Shown here one piece after another: positions 21,239 to 34,580 of a stretch of 64,000 bases of DNA. The DNA lies in assembly GCA_033065855.1 (NCBI GenBank), contig JAVXUO010002581.1, forward strand, positions 682,001 to 746,000. The letters run 5' to 3'. This DNA is from Escallonia rubra (lineage: Eukaryota; Streptophyta; Magnoliopsida; Escalloniales; Escalloniaceae). The stretch's first letter is position 1. Every line of letters begins with the position of its first letter. Both the position numbers and the translations under genes were made by a program. The notes below the pieces were generated by a model that had not been told where the DNA came from, did not search any database, and saw only the letters and a list, made by a program, of their open reading frames with translations.

Positions 21239-24200
21239 ATGCAAAGCTTCAAAGCAACAGTAGCAACAGCAGTTCCTCTTAACAGTTCAGATTTGTATTG
21301 CCACTCTTCGTTTTACCTTCGGTAACGCACCCATTTCTCCTTCTTCCCCTGTTTTATGTGAGATGGGGTGGTTGTGATTTGGGGGGTCCCCCATTTTCTA
21401 CTTCCCCTGTTTTTCTAGCTTGTGGGGTTTAGTGTGTGTGGGTGGGCGTGGGGGTTTTGTGTGTTGTCTGTGGATGTTTCTGAAATTGACCCAATTCCTG
21501 TTTCCACGGGGAATTGTACTGATACTTTATTTTTGCTGCTTGCCTTCTACTTTTACAACCAAAAAAATCCCTTAATGACACTTTAGCAAGACTTTAGCAG
21601 CATTTTTAGGTCATTAGTGACCAAAGTGAGTGCATTGAGTAAAAGGTGGTGTGAATTTGATTTGAGTTTGCATGTGTGAAATTGCTGACTTAGATTCAGA
21701 GGTCCGAGGTCCCCTGTTTTTTTTTCTACCGTCTTCCTTATTTGTGGACCGTGTTGTTCAGTGTGTGCGAGTGTGTGGGTGTTTTTGGTCAAGGGGATCC
21801 CGTGTTTTCTATTTCACTTTGTTTGTGTCCTTCATTTTCTGTGTGTGTGAGAGAGAGTTAGTGAAAGGGGTGAATGCTGCCTGTGATTTATGGGATCTTC
21901 TGATGCTCTCCTCTGTTTTATTTATGACACAGAGGAGGTGATGATAGTGGCAGAAGCCAAACGCGGTTTGCGGATCTTGGGGAGCTTGAACAAGCAGCTG
22001 GGTTTCATCAGGAAGATGCTGTTGATTTAAGCAGAAGTATACACCTTCTCTCTCTTATGCTTATTCCTCAAATAAAAATGAAAATGATAATCCAACTTCT
22101 CTGTTTCTTTTCTTTATTCTTTCCAGGCTCCATTTATAACGATTTAAAGCCAGGAAATGTTGCCGTTGTTGCAAGTAATTTACAATTTGGGGTACCCAAT
22201 ACGGTAATGTACCCACCAACCCACCTACCTCTCTGTTTTCTCTATTCATTGTAACATCAGAGCTAACGTACTACTGCTGAAGCAGGAAGTACAGGTTATT
22301 GATGCAATAGGTCGTCTCGCATTGCAGGATGTTCTGTATACATTCTACTTAGGTAATGGTGTGTTGATTGAATGCAGTCTGGTGTTTTGCAGAATTTCAG
22401 TTCGACAGAGATGGGTACAGGAGTTGATACAGGGCAGTTCATGTTGCAGAAGGGGGTTGGGGTGAGTATGGGTGGTGGTGGTGGGTGTTTGGGAAATGGA
22501 CATTTTGAGAACTGGGGGGAATCTGGAATTGCAGATAACAGCCAACAGACCGATGACACTTCCACAGATGTTGACACTGATGACAGAAACCAGGTTACCA
22601 TATGATTCTCTTCACTTTGTCTTGTTCTGTTCAAAAAATGCTTCCTTGAGCCTAGTTCTTTGCTTCTATTTTTATGGTTATTATGATTATGAGATGAGAT
22701 GAGATTGGAATGCCATTTACATGACACATTGCTTGACCATCCGCTAAAATTTTCTTTAGTTAGCTATACTTTGTAGTGATTCCATTGGCTATTGAATGTG
22801 AAAGAAAATTATCAACATATTGTAATAGTGTCAAATCGTCTGGCATTTGTCAGATTGTATTTGCATTTTTGTGTGTGCATATCCACAAGTTTGAAATGCC
22901 TGGTGTAAATGAATTTCTATGGCTGTGGCAAAATTAAAGAAACGTTTGTAATGCCGTAACAGACGTTCAACACAGGTATATATCCTTGTGCAAAGGCCGC
23001 CATTCTTCATGTGATAAACTTTTCTTTTTTATCTGGGCTCGTCGGACCAATTTGAAATTTTCAATTACACTACCAAGTTGTAGTAGTTCAGGAATATGTT
23101 TACTGTTGATAATATGTACCCACGTCGGAATATTAAAATTAACTATTCAACATATAAGTCTCGTGAGTCTCTCCACCATTGTCGATGGTTGTGATTTGGA
23201 TGTTTTCATATTTACTCGCCAGCTCACTGGAACTCTAAGACTTAGAGAATTCTTGTAAAATTCATGGCTACTGATTTTTTGCTGTACAAGGAAAACATTT
23301 GTGCAATATGTTATTTGTTTGAGCAGTGATTTCTCGTACACCACCCTAACTTGTACTTTTAATACATTTGAGTTATATAATGGGTTGGGAGTCCTGAAGT
23401 GGGTTTTAAGTTGTTACAGTATCCTGGAGTTCAGCATGGTGCACAGGTTGATTCGATATATCAACCTCAGGGAAGAACTGGAGACCAAAAGGTTGTTGAA
23501 ATCATGTCCTGTAGTCGGTTTTTCATTCAAGTCCCATGATTGAAGTTTGCACCAAAAAAAAAAAAAATGATTGAAGTCAAGCATAAATTCTCTACTATCC
23601 TCTTGCAGACGCTGCGCAGGTTGGCACAGAATCGCGAGGCTGCCCGGAAGAGTCGATTGAGGAAGAAGGTAATTATTCTTCGCTTTTGTTCTCATTGTAT
23701 CAGATCGCTTTTCTAACTTTGTCTTTTATTTCAAACACTGATAACTCATTTTTGTGTTTGTTATACTTGGCTCTTATTTCTGATTTGAGGCTGATCTTTA
23801 GTGTTAAGAACAGTGTAGGGAAGGTTTATGTATCTGAACTTTGGCAATTGCAAGAACTTCTATTGAGCAGAGCATGAAAACCATTGGAGGGGCGTATCTG
23901 AGTATTTTCAGGACTTGCAGAACGAGTGATTGATAGAAACGAAGATAGATTTGTGACAGTGCGATCCTTTTGTTCTGGAATAGGGGTTAAGGGGGTATTC
24001 GCTTTTTTCAAATTGACCAGCCTTGTAATGCTCAATCCATTTTCAGCCTTAGATAAACGCTCATCAGGGCATGGTAATTAAAGAATGGGAGATGGGGTTG
24101 GAAGAATATTCACAGCAGTAGGTAGCCATTCTGTGGAGCAAACTTAGATTGTGAATATGAAAAAAAAAAATGTTACTCGATATGGAAATCAGTCACATAT

Positions 24201-27200
24201 GGTGGGTTAAAAACTCCTACCTATTCTCTCCTTTCTGCAAAGTTTGACTCTAATCTTCCACCTAAATGTATGCTCCTTGGGATCCCTGTTAAATGGGGGC
24301 TAGAGGCTGCTAAATTGGTGCTACTTTCTCGTCTAAACTCCCAAACAATTCCAAACTTTTTTCTCTATGGAGTCTAAGTGAGCCATGATGCATACTCATG
24401 ATTTTTCTCCAAACTGTTTGTTAAATTTCTGGTTTCGGGTGTTTTTCTTTCTATTTTGAACCCTTGTTAGTCAAGTGGAAGACATCAAAGTAGCGATATT
24501 ATTGAATATAGAATGTGTCTGGATTTTCCATCTGGAGAAAACCAAGTATAACACATACAACTACTCTATTATTAAACTCAAGAAAGATGCTGTGCAGTTT
24601 TCCGTTCCCAAATACATAACCAGAGATATGACATGATGCTCTGTTTACACAGATATGAGAGGCTATACTGGAATCCTCAATCCTGCAACCTTACTTCTGT
24701 CTAGCCTTTAGAAATACTTACTGTTTAGCTTCATAGGGCTTACTCATATTTCTCTTCGGAGGGATTTTTTTGATAAAATAAACTTTATAAAAGCAGTAAT
24801 CCTTTCTGGTGAAGCTTCGGGGTGGTGACTTACGATGCCAAACGCTAGAAAATGTTTTAATCTGATTTGAAATGTTTTTGTGCCTTATTCAAAACTGCGA
24901 TGATCAGAAGAAAATTAATTGCATAATTCACGCATTGGCTGTTGGCAGGCATATGTTCAGCAGCTGGAGAATAGTCGGCTCAAGCTTACACAATTAGAGC
25001 AGGAGCTCAAACATGCACGCCAACAGGTTCTCTTTCTCCCTACCCCCCCCCCCCCCCCCACAACAAGAATGCAAAAATGGCGTCATACATGAGCTTTAAC
25101 GTACCAAACAAACATAATTGCATGTTATAGTGTCTATCAATACCTGAGAAGTCTTGATAAATTGCAGATAGTTCTGTAACTACTAGATTATCTTGCCAAT
25201 TCAGGTCTTCTCCTGAGAAACTGTGCCTATTTGTAGTATGCACTGCGATATTTTTGTCATTTTGTTTCTATGTCGTAATCCTTACATACTTTGTTATGGA
25301 TGAACTTGATGAGAGGCGTAGTTTCTATATATAGTTTCATTAATTTTATTGAATAAAAAACTTCCGGTTCAAACTTAAGAGTGCCAGCGGTTGACTTTCT
25401 TTGTCCCTTTGCTATCTTCTCATAAAATGGTTGTACCTATCATTTTGATGCAGGGTGTACTTGCTGCTTCTGGATATTCTGCCAACCCGAATCATTCAGT
25501 AGGTGGAAATGGTAAGGAAAACTTTTATACTTATTATCTGCTTGTTAGTATGCCCAAGTTCTTATATCTAAGGCTAAGTTACAAAAAGTGTCATTTAAGT
25601 ATTGCAGTTATGTGCGTTCCGTTGGCTATTTATCAAATGTTTCGATGTTCTTCACCACTTAATACTTCTGTGATCTTTTTGGTCAGCTGTGAAAATGAGA
25701 GACAAAACTATAAAACAACAATAAATCTTTGAAAAAGAAAATTAAAAACCATCTAAATACCAAACTCACCAGTCTAACTCTCGGAGTCGAAAGTATTCAG
25801 TGGTTGTCTAACACCACGTCATCAACTTAGGTGGCGTCGAACTACCACTGAAAATGCAACTAAATAAAATGATTGGTTGGTAGGGCAAGTATCCAACTTG
25901 ATAGCAAACCTTAAAGCATGGACATTCAAATTTTTACCAAATGTTTGAAGATCCCGCCCACCATTTTTCAAGCACTAATTTATTTCTGTTCCTCTTCATT
26001 CTAATTCTTATTTTTCTCCTTCCGCTCCCCTCTTTTCCTTTTCATTTTCATGACAACCACTCATCGCCACCATCTCCGACAAGAATGCATAGCTTCTTCT
26101 CCACTTACTAAACATCATCTGCCACAAACCCACCTCTTATTTATCTTTCTCTTCCATCTCTCGTTTGACTTCTCGTGAATATAGATCAACACATAGATAA
26201 TAAATTTAGTAAAGCTAATATGCAAATCTTGGATACTTTGTTCGTAATGCTAATATAAGAGTAAACTTAATATACAAATCTTGGATGATTGTAGAACTCT
26301 AGAATAAAAATTAATGTATTCTGATATAAAAGGAGAACTCCCAAATCAGTCAGAGTGAAAGCTGAATCTGTTCAAGTACTACTGTTAATTTTTATATGTT
26401 CCATAATTTCTACAACTATTGACTTAAGATTTTATATCAAAACATGAATACATTGGGTTTTGATATATAAGAATGAGAATTAGAATGGCAAGACTCATGA
26501 ATCTGTTCTGCAGCTTTGAATACAATAATTTCATCAGTGGAGTCCGTCGATTATTTGTGTTTCAGTCAGGTTCCTTTATACTACTGTAATGGACTGGAGT
26601 CCGTCCATTTTTGTGTTTCAGTCAGGTTCCTTTTGTAATATTGTAATAGACGGAAGGGTGATTGTCATGTCATCTAGACAAATGAAACCTCTTCATCAGT
26701 GTCTTAGAAAAATATGTTTATAACTGATGAAGATAACTGTAGAAATCTTACAAGACTCCTGTCTGTAGAACATGAGTGTTAATAAACTAACCTTAAACCT
26801 CTTCATCAACACTCATGTCCTACAGTCAAATTTTACAGACTCAACTGTAGAACAGTCAAACCCGTTCTCCTCCAATAATTGACGTACTCCATTGATAAAA
26901 ATATGAGAATAAGAAAGGCGGGGAATGGAAATATATTAATGGTTGAAAAATGGTGGGCGGGATATTCAAATATTTGGTAAAAATTTGAATATCAAAGTTT
27001 GTGTTTCACTAGGTTGACCATAGTTAAGGTTTGTAAGTTGGATACTTGCCTCACCAACTGATTATCTTATTTACTTGGCAAATTTTTAGAGGTAGTATGA
27101 CAACACGTAAGCTGATGACGTGGTGTTAGACAACCACCAAATATTTTCTTCTTTGAGTCTGCCTATCCCTCTCTCCAACTTGCTGAATCTGCCGATTCCT

Positions 27201-30200
27201 ATCCCCCACCCTCTCCATCCACTGTTTCCTGCTGGCCACCACTCCAGTTCCCATCCCTCCCCTCCCCATCTCAATCAACAGTGAGCACCCCCCCCCCCCC
27301 CCTGCCCCCAACTGCCACCTCTCCAAAAAAAAAAAAGGAAGCTTGGTTTGAAACTTCCGTTGGTCCACCCCCTCCCCACACCGCATCATCGTCACTTGGA
27401 TTGGCGACCCCCCTTCCTTACCCCATCATTGTCGCCCGCTTTGCTGACCTCCCTCGGCTTCAGATTTGGTGCATAGAATGCTGCCCTGGACACCACAGCA
27501 GCGACAATCGCCATCGCAGCTACCAACTTTAGCGCTGTAACCCTTCCTCTCTCAACTTACTCTCTCTCTGTTGTGGCTCGGGGTTGACGATGGTGGTTTC
27601 CAACCGTTTGTGGCAGTGGCATGATGCAATGGTGAGCGGATGACGCCGGTGGGTGGTTGATGCGGTAGTTGGAGGATCCCGATGGTGGGTTATGTTGACG
27701 GTGGTGGTTGTTAGTGAAGATTCGCATTAAAATCAGATCAAGATCGGGTTAAATGGCCCGTATGGGAAAACTGAGTTCTAGTGTGGAAATTGTCATTTTT
27801 GTCCCACAATTTGGCCACATAACGGTCAAAATTGACGGAAAGGACCAAAAAGATCACGGAACAATAGATAATGAACAACACTGAAACATATGATAGATAG
27901 CGAACTGATTGCACAATAATCCAATCAATAAAGGACCATTTTTGTAATTTACGCTCTATTTAAAGGTGGGATTCGTGGTCATTTTTTCATGGTAAAAGAA
28001 CAAGGAAGTTGTTATACTTAACATGCTTTCAATATAAATTGCATATTGTATATACTTGAGTTCTTGTAACTCTGGGAATGGTATGCGAACATGTTGATAC
28101 ATGTTTTCTAGGAATGGAATCTTTTTCATAATTTCAAAAACATGATTGGCAATTTAGTTATCTATTTTCTAGAAAAGGAATCCTTTGTGTTGAGTAAAGA
28201 TCTATGCTACATGGACTCTTCAAAATGGGTGAAGTACCTGTGTCGGGCACTCGACACTTGGACATAAGTATGTGATAGCCGTCTGACACGTCCCATAGGA
28301 CATTGCAACCAGGAACACTATCTTATAGTATTTCTTTTAAATTGTTATTGCTTTGAGATGATTAAAGTTTAAAAGTAAGACAATGTGCACCACATAAAAT
28401 ACCATGTTAATGAATAACTAAAAAAAAAAAAAGAGAGAGAGAGGAACACTTTGCCGTGTCCCCGTGTGTTGGGTTTTAGAGATTAGACGAATCTGACACT
28501 TGGAATGTATTCGACTCGGACACTCGTAACTAGTCCATGTAACACAGCTTAAGATGAGAATTTATACATGGTCTCAAAGTTTTGGATGTGGAGAGAAAGA
28601 GTGGGTGATTCAAGGCAAAGAACAATGAGTGATCATCAAGGTACTTCAGGTTCCCCCCACCCACTCACAGTAATTTCCCCTACATTATGCTAGTTTCTTG
28701 TAAGAGATGATGCCGGATGCGCTTTCCAGATAGAAAACAAGCCATCCTCCTCACCAATTTAGCAAGACTGTTTCCGTATTTTGAAAAGCTGCTCTAATGA
28801 TGGCTTCATTGCCAGGGGAACACAAAACTGAAACTTTTTTCTGTCAGAAACCCGTCAGCCTCGGATTAAGATGGGCGAGGAGGAGGGTAACCTGAAACAA
28901 TCATTCATTAGCGATCCGATATCTCTTAGGTTTAGGTGCAGAAGGGTGACTAATTTCGTCGCAGCAAGATCTAGGTTGTAGGTGACCATTAAACATTTGT
29001 CTTTGTTTGAATACTCGGGGGAGATAAATCTCATGGCTTGTGGCTTCTGTAATCGACGGGAAGTTAGTTTCCACCAAATCTCTTCTTGATGATACTAAGA
29101 TAAGAGTCAATACTTCTACGGCACTTTTATAGGATGGCTCAGAAGAAAAGAGAATTCCAAAAAAACCAGTTCCTGATGTAGACCATTTAACATCCCCACC
29201 TTACCAGCCTATCTATTCTCTCTTGGTCCTTTTTTGATGCTTCCTTCTTATATACGACGTTGTAATGTGCAGTCTGTATGTGAGAGAAGTATATATACCC
29301 AATATAGTATACACTAAACCATTTTTCGTCCATTGCCATTTTGCCCAGTATGAATTCAAGTGGGGCAAAGCATCTGATGTTTTGCTTTAGAGATTCGAAA
29401 GATAGTGCAGCAGCGTGTATTGAATTCCTCTTATAAAATCGAGACAGCAAGTACTATGCTTGATGGAGTCTTATCATTTTTGGAAATTAAGTAACTCTCT
29501 CAATTCCCTTGTGTCACCTCTTCTTTTGACTAAAATTTGCACCATATGTAGCTCAACTTAGATAATCAACAACTCGAGGAAGCCTTGTCCAGTACTTATA
29601 GAGGAAGGATATTGCCACAATTGAAAAGGATGTTGTCACATCAATGGACAACTGTTAAAGACATGTGATAAATGGTGCACAGCTGTAAATTGTTGTGGCA
29701 GAATCCTTTTTAATTGTGGCAGCAACATTCCACTATTTGTAGACATCAAATGAACCTTTTGGTTTTCTAAAGATGAGGTAGACATCTCTTGATTATGTCA
29801 GCGGGAAAGTTAACAGAAGCAGTCAACCCTAATGTAGGAGAACCAATTACGGGGACCTCAGTATTGGTTATTGTAACGAACAAATTATGTATTCCTGCAA
29901 GCAGCTTTGTGGCTAAAACCATTGTTTATGGGGAATACCAGCATTTTTCTCTGTTCGTTTCTCCTGTTTTCTGTTATTACTTGGTAATTGCTGGTGTTCC
30001 TTTCTCTAAATCGGCTAAAAGAGTTTTACAGTGCATAGAGCTGCATGAACTTGTAGGAGGTATGTATAGTACAAAGGAAGGTCGTTACTGATGCTGCAAT
30101 TGTTTATGCTGGTTATGCTAAATAGGTGCCTGGGCATTTGACATGGATTATGCACGCTGGTTAGATGAACAGGAACGACTGATTAGTGATCTAAGATCAG

Positions 30201-31214
30201 CAGTTAATTCTCACATGGGTGATAATGAACTGCGTCTTCTAGTTGATGGGGTCATGTCACATTATGACGAAATATTCAGGCTGAAGAGCATAGGTGCAAA
30301 GTCTGATGTTTTTCACATGCTCTCTGGCATGTGGAAAACTCCAGCTGAACGGTGTTTCATGTGGTTGGGTGGATTTCGTTCATCTGAGCTGCTCAAGGTG
30401 ATAAATTTCCTCTTTTTAAGTCGGAAGAGGCTCCTTTTTTTCTCTGTTCACTTCTCTTGTTTTAATATTTCAGATCCTTGGCAACCATCTTGAGCCTTTA
30501 ACAGATCAACAGTTGATGGGCATATGTAATCTTCAGCAATCCTCCCAACAGGCTGAGGATGCATTGTCGCAAGGAATGGAAGCTTTGCAACAATCCCTTG
30601 CAGAGACACTTTCCTCCAACTCTACTGGTCCTGCTGGCCCTGGAAATATGGCTGACTACATGGGACAAATGGCCATTGCAATGGGCAAGCTTGCCACTAT
30701 TGAGAATTTTCTCTATCAGGTACTATTGACCCTCACTTCAACCTGCCAATTTATATAAAAGCTGATGGTTTAGATGTAATTGTTCTCTCCTGTCAAGTAG
30801 ACTTCCCCCTTTTTAGAAAGAGCCCTCTTTGACTTACTTTGACAAAATCTAGGATAGTTTTTGGCGGGTTAGAGGTCTTTCCTTCCATCACCAATGACTA
30901 CTACTTGACAATTGAAGTAAATGTAAAGAGTTGGCCAGCATTTACATAATTAAATAGCTACTTTAGGATTTGCCTAAGAAGTGATAGAGGACTCTCTTTT
31001 TATGAATGGAGATTTTTCTGCACAGGGATAGTGGTAAGTTGTGAAACCATATGTTTCCCCTTTGCAGGCTGATCTTCTGAGGCAGCAAACTTTGCAACAA
31101 ATGCATCGAATTTTGACCACACGTCAAGCTGCTCGTGCTCTTCTTGTTATCAATGATTACACGTCACGTCTGCGTGCACTCAGTTCATTATGGCTGGCAC
31201 GACCTAAGGACTGA
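21239..31214 (+). CDS. TGA2.1: TGA-type bZIP transcription factor, clade II (TGA2.1 / HBP-1b like), 11 exons
   Basis: Exons: 21239-21321, 21933-22036, 22127-22203, 22378-22593, 23420-23491, 23609-23668, 24949-25026, 25454-25511, 30126-30397, 30474-30719, 31068-31214. All introns are GT-AG and the frame is open, giving 470 residues. The N-terminus (MQSFKATVATA, then RGGDDSGRSQTRFADLGELE) is the long form known from tobacco TGA2.1 and wheat HBP-1b. The basic region is at 185-204 (N192-x7-R200) and the leucine zipper follows with L210, L217 and L224. The DOG1/NPR1-interacting domain starts near 252 (FDMDYARWLDEQERL) and continues through GMWKTPAERCFMWLGGF to the C-terminal SSLWLARPKD. Clade-II TGA factors bind TGACG (as-1) elements in the nucleus and work with NPR1 in salicylate responses. 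Intron 8 is 4.6 kb and holds at least two elements. Exon 5 uses a weak donor, GTTGTT. The symbol is by similarity to the tobacco gene. Confidence 0.93.
25792..27147. mobile_element. Long-TIR element (MULE-like) in TGA intron 8
   Basis: The left arm (25792 to about 25970) and right arm (about 26940-27147) are inverted copies about 200 bp long. They share TGGTTGTCTAACACCACGTC, GGCAAGTATCCAACTT, TTCAAATTTTTACCAAAT and ATCCCGCCCACCATTTTTCA. The interior has no protein and contains a doubled block around GTGTTTCAGTCAGGTTCCTT (26561 and 26616). Arm length suggests a Mutator-like non-autonomous element; no clean 9-bp duplication was found. Confidence 0.7.
27148..28204. other. TGA intron 8, remaining sequence
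   Basis: This is C-rich intronic DNA with poly-C runs near 27287-27302 and pyrimidine-rich blocks to about 27560, then ordinary AT-rich sequence. The open frames in it are compositional. Confidence 0.4.
28205..28560 (-). mobile_element. Dispersed ~350-bp element, copy 2 (TGA intron 8)
   Basis: The reverse complement aligns over its length with 4905-5215: AAGTGTCGAGTG, CCGACACAGGTACTT, GAAGAGTCCATGTA, TTTAAAAGAAATACTATAAG and CATCTCAAAG are all shared in order. It is somewhat longer than copy 1, partly through an A/GA tract near 28420-28442. Both copies lie in introns, in opposite orientation to each other. Confidence 0.6.
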
Positions 31215-32331
31215 CTCCATCGCATTCAGCTCAAATGTGTGATAGTATTGACCTGATATTTCACCTTAACTGGATATTCATGGATACAAAACCTGGTGGA
31301 CCAGCAGAGGAAGAGTACCGAGATGCACCTTTCTTTCCTGATGTGGATGTCTGCCAATTTGGTATAGGCAAGTTATGCACAGTGCCTCTACATAACTAAC
31401 AATCGTGTCTTAATGTTGTAAATTAAGCATGCTGTGTGTCGCTTGACACGTGATTCTCACAATCCTAATCAATATTAACTTGCTCAATTCTCTTGATGCC
31501 GTTTTTGTATATTTTGGCTGTACCTTAATATCTGGGGTTGTCACATGAATCTAAATGGCCACATTGATGCATGTTTTACGGTTGTTGGTGATTCTGCTTG
31601 TCCTTCATAATCAAGCAAGTTTCTACCAATTTTTTCTTAATATGGTACTACTATTGACTTGTAACATATCACATATGACATTCCTGTTATTGTACTCGAC
31701 ATAGTTTCTCAACATTTTTCACCCTGCATCAAACCATATTTTTTTCAGTCATTGCTCCTTGTTGCCTGCAAATGGAACAAAACTTGTAACCTTGTGTTCA
31801 TATTTTCTTTTATTGCCCGTTATCTATATTACCACCAAGAGCCATCATAGCCATGACAGACAATTTTGAACAAACCTGTTGAAGAATAGGGCTTTGTCCC
31901 AGGATTGGCTATAATCTTGACATCTAGAGTAGGCAATTTTCGGTGGACGATGAAGTTTGGTTACATTAAAACCTTCGCACAAGTACATGTTGCCTTCCAA
32001 GTTCATTGTGCAATGTAGTAGAATATCTGACTGTTGAGCTACAAAAAGTCATTGTACGTTATGGTCTAAAAGAACGGATTGGTGTTGAATTCAATAGCAT
32101 GGTTCCTGTTCTGCAGTTGTTCATGTGCTGCTTGCTTGGACACCGCGATCACCATTTGGGTGCTGTATTGGTCTATACGACAATTTTAGGACTTTTTACC
32201 GTTAACTCTATTCATTTCTTTTGCGCTCGTCTTCCAGTATATAGGTTGTTTTTGAAGAAAGAATCAAAATCAGGGGTTCTAATTAGCTTCAGCAATGACA
32301 GAAAAAATGTAAGTGAAAGGAGACATTTGAT
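31215..32331. other. 3' UTR of the TGA gene and convergent intergenic space
   Basis: The first few hundred bases after 31214 are presumably the 3' UTR. The region separates the plus-strand TGA gene from the minus-strand gene ending at 32332, so the two are convergent. The 165-codon open frame from 32006 has no recognisable similarity and runs antisense over the last exon of the next gene. Confidence 0.4.
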
Positions 32332-32847
32332 TCATCCCTTCTTGCTTGCAACTGGCCTGTATGTTCTGCCCTTCTCGTTGTTCCTCTTTTCTGCAAACCA
32401 CAAATCATACAGAAGTAATTCAGTAAAACCCTCTAAACTCTTTCTAAGAAACTTGAAAGGGTGTGCACGAGTGCACGCGCATGTGTTTGTGCATGTGCGC
32501 TGAGTACGCAGGGAGGACATACTTGGCTTATTTCTTCGTCTAGAATTAACGATATGAGGTATGAACACCCCAGTTCCATTGCCATTTCTCCACAAGTTCA
32601 GAAGCCAAGTAGGTACTGAATTGGTGTTCCCATCCTCAGTCCAATCGAAATAGCTTCCCGGTTGAATCACACACATTGACGAGCCGTGTTTTACGGCCCT
32701 CATGGAGTTTGAAACCTTGGAACAATCCACAAAATCATCGCTATCATCTTCCGCCGTCAATACCAAAATTTGCCTCTCAAGTTCAGCATAAAACTCATCA
32801 TGATCAACACTTGCAAATTCAGGACCCATCACCATGTTCATACTCAT
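32332..32847 (-). CDS. Uncharacterised plant protein with [17 protein letters not shown] motif, paralogue 1
   Basis: Exons on the minus strand: 32847-32523 and 32390-32332, giving 127 residues. The donor is GTATGT and the acceptor TTTGCAG, and the phase-1 junction joins RRRNKP to KKRNNEKGR. The N-terminal half has [17 protein letters not shown]. The core has [18 protein letters not shown]. The tail is basic ([20 protein letters not shown]). The start was set at the ATG at 32847, after a weak TATA-like stretch on that strand; longer upstream frames lack similarity to the paralogue. I know this motif only from unnamed small plant proteins and assign no function. The basic tail could be a nuclear signal or nucleic-acid contact, which is inference. 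Confidence 0.8.
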   Translation of the reverse strand: MSMNMVMGPEFASVDHDEFYAELERQILVLTAEDDSDDFVDCSKVSNSMRAVKHGSSMCVIQPGSYFDWTEDGNTNSVPTWLLNLWRNGNGTGVFIPHIVNSRRRNKPSMSSLRTQRTCTNTCACTRAHPFKFLRKSLEGFTELLLYDLWFAEKRNNEKGRTYRPVASKKG

Positions 32848-33507
32848 GCGAACCGAAGTGAAGGCCGTGGCTTTTGACCATCTTGGTTTGTGATTAAATA
32901 GAGGGATGAGTGGAAGAAAGGAAGAGATTTTGTTTACGGTCAATGTAGAAGATCCATTTGGAAGATGGAACCTTAATATGCAGAAAATGTCTAGTTTTGT
33001 ATGATAGTGAATGTCTTCATGTGAATGTCTAGTTTCAAGATTGGGTTTCAACATATGCCAATTTTCTCTCGAAGTCATGCAGTAATGTAAGCTTGGTCAT
33101 GTTGTCCCCAATTGGTTAATGGTATAGGCCGTTTGACACTTAGTTTGTTTTCCTCATTTAGTAGATGCATTAAACATCAAATTGGGGCATCATATCACGG
33201 CTTTGACACCCAAGTGAACTGTTAAGACCGGCCAAAACAATTGAATAACAAAATGGGCAGCCACAAAATTAGACCAAATGGAGACATGTGCCACTCTTTG
33301 GAGCATTGGGAGCTCGGCTTCTTAAACCATCACGTGGAGATTTTCTTTTTTAATTTCCTGAACCAGTTTTGCTCATTGCATGCTATAGTGAAAGCCGTGT
33401 CAAATTGTAATTAACTTAATGTCAAAAAGTGATATATCGCAGTGCAATTATATGCTTCTTAAACGATGTCTGTTGGGTATTTGTTACTCGTTAGCAAGAC
33501 CCGATTA

Positions 33508-34577
33508 GGTGCTCTTTGAAACCATTTTTTTTTTGTCCAGTTTTGAAAATTGAAAAAAAAATATAGATGTTTAGTTCATAGTTTTTTTTCCCCCTTCAGT
33601 TTTATAAACCAATTTTCTATATTGGGCTTTTTTTTGAAAATTTTATTTTTGAGTTTTTGATTTTCAGTTTTGATTTTTATTTAAGATCTCATCTTCAAAC
33701 TTCACTAGAAGCAATTTGGAACCCACTTTTTTTTTCCCATTTCATTACTCATACCAACTACCCCCAACCACCACCACACGACAAAGCTGTCACCACCTGT
33801 CACTGACCGCCGCCGACAACCCTGACATCGAGACTAGCGTCGCCACCCCACCGCTGTCGCCACTCACATCCTTGCCTTGCCGCCGCCACCGGACCGACAT
33901 AGCTATCCCACTGTCGCAGATCTGCTCCACCCAATGCCAGGCACCCACTGTAGTCGCTGCCATCTCCACCGCAACTGAACCCATCTGCTTCTCCAGACTC
34001 CACCACTACCATACGACTTCCTCCACCACCCCCACCCCATCATGCAGCTACCTCAAGTCTTTGACCTTCTACGTCATTAGATCCGTCAATCTCCAGCAAT
34101 CCTCTACTTTATTAGATCTATGATACCATTTTTTTTGGGGCTTTGATTCAAGATCATTGGGTTGGATTCAAAAATAGAAGTTGTAATTTGATGGCAAACT
34201 TTGGAATGGTAGAGGCATGGATTTGGATCGGAGAAAGCTTCTACCATGGTGGTTGTGATCGATGGTAGTGGGTGATGTTGTGTGTTGGTGGAGGATTGCT
34301 GGGGCGATGGCGGAGGATTGTTGGGCAAGGTTGGGTGGTGGTAAATGATTGCTGGGCAATGTCGGGTGATGGTGGAGGAATATTAGGTTGTGATGTCCTA
34401 ACAATGACCGAGAGAATAGAAAAAAAAAAAGAAACAAAAATGTAAGGAAAAAAATAATAAAAAACAACAATACTTCAATCAAACATCACACTGTTTTTGT
34501 AAAAAACAAAATCTAAACTGGTTTTTGTTTTTCTAGAAACTGAAAAACTAAAACGGCAAATGATTTCAAATAGATCC
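33508..34577. mobile_element. PIF/Harbinger-like element, family A copy 3, with TTA duplication
   Basis: The ends are GGTGCTCTTTGAAACCA and, inverted, GGATCTATTTGAAATCA, flanked by TTA on both sides (33505-33507 and 34578-34580). Subterminal CAGTTTTGAAAATTGAA-like blocks match copies 1 and 2, while the interior is longer and CCACC/TGGTGG-rich. No transposase is recognisable. Confidence 0.75.
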
Positions 34578-34580
34578 TTA

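Noticed and set aside
32006-32503. 165-codon plus-strand open frame
   Set aside because: No recognisable motif. It runs antisense over the last exon of the supported minus-strand gene.
32848-33078. N-terminal extension of the minus-strand open frame
   Set aside because: The paralogue has no corresponding residues, and the extension overlaps the conserved promoter-like sequence.
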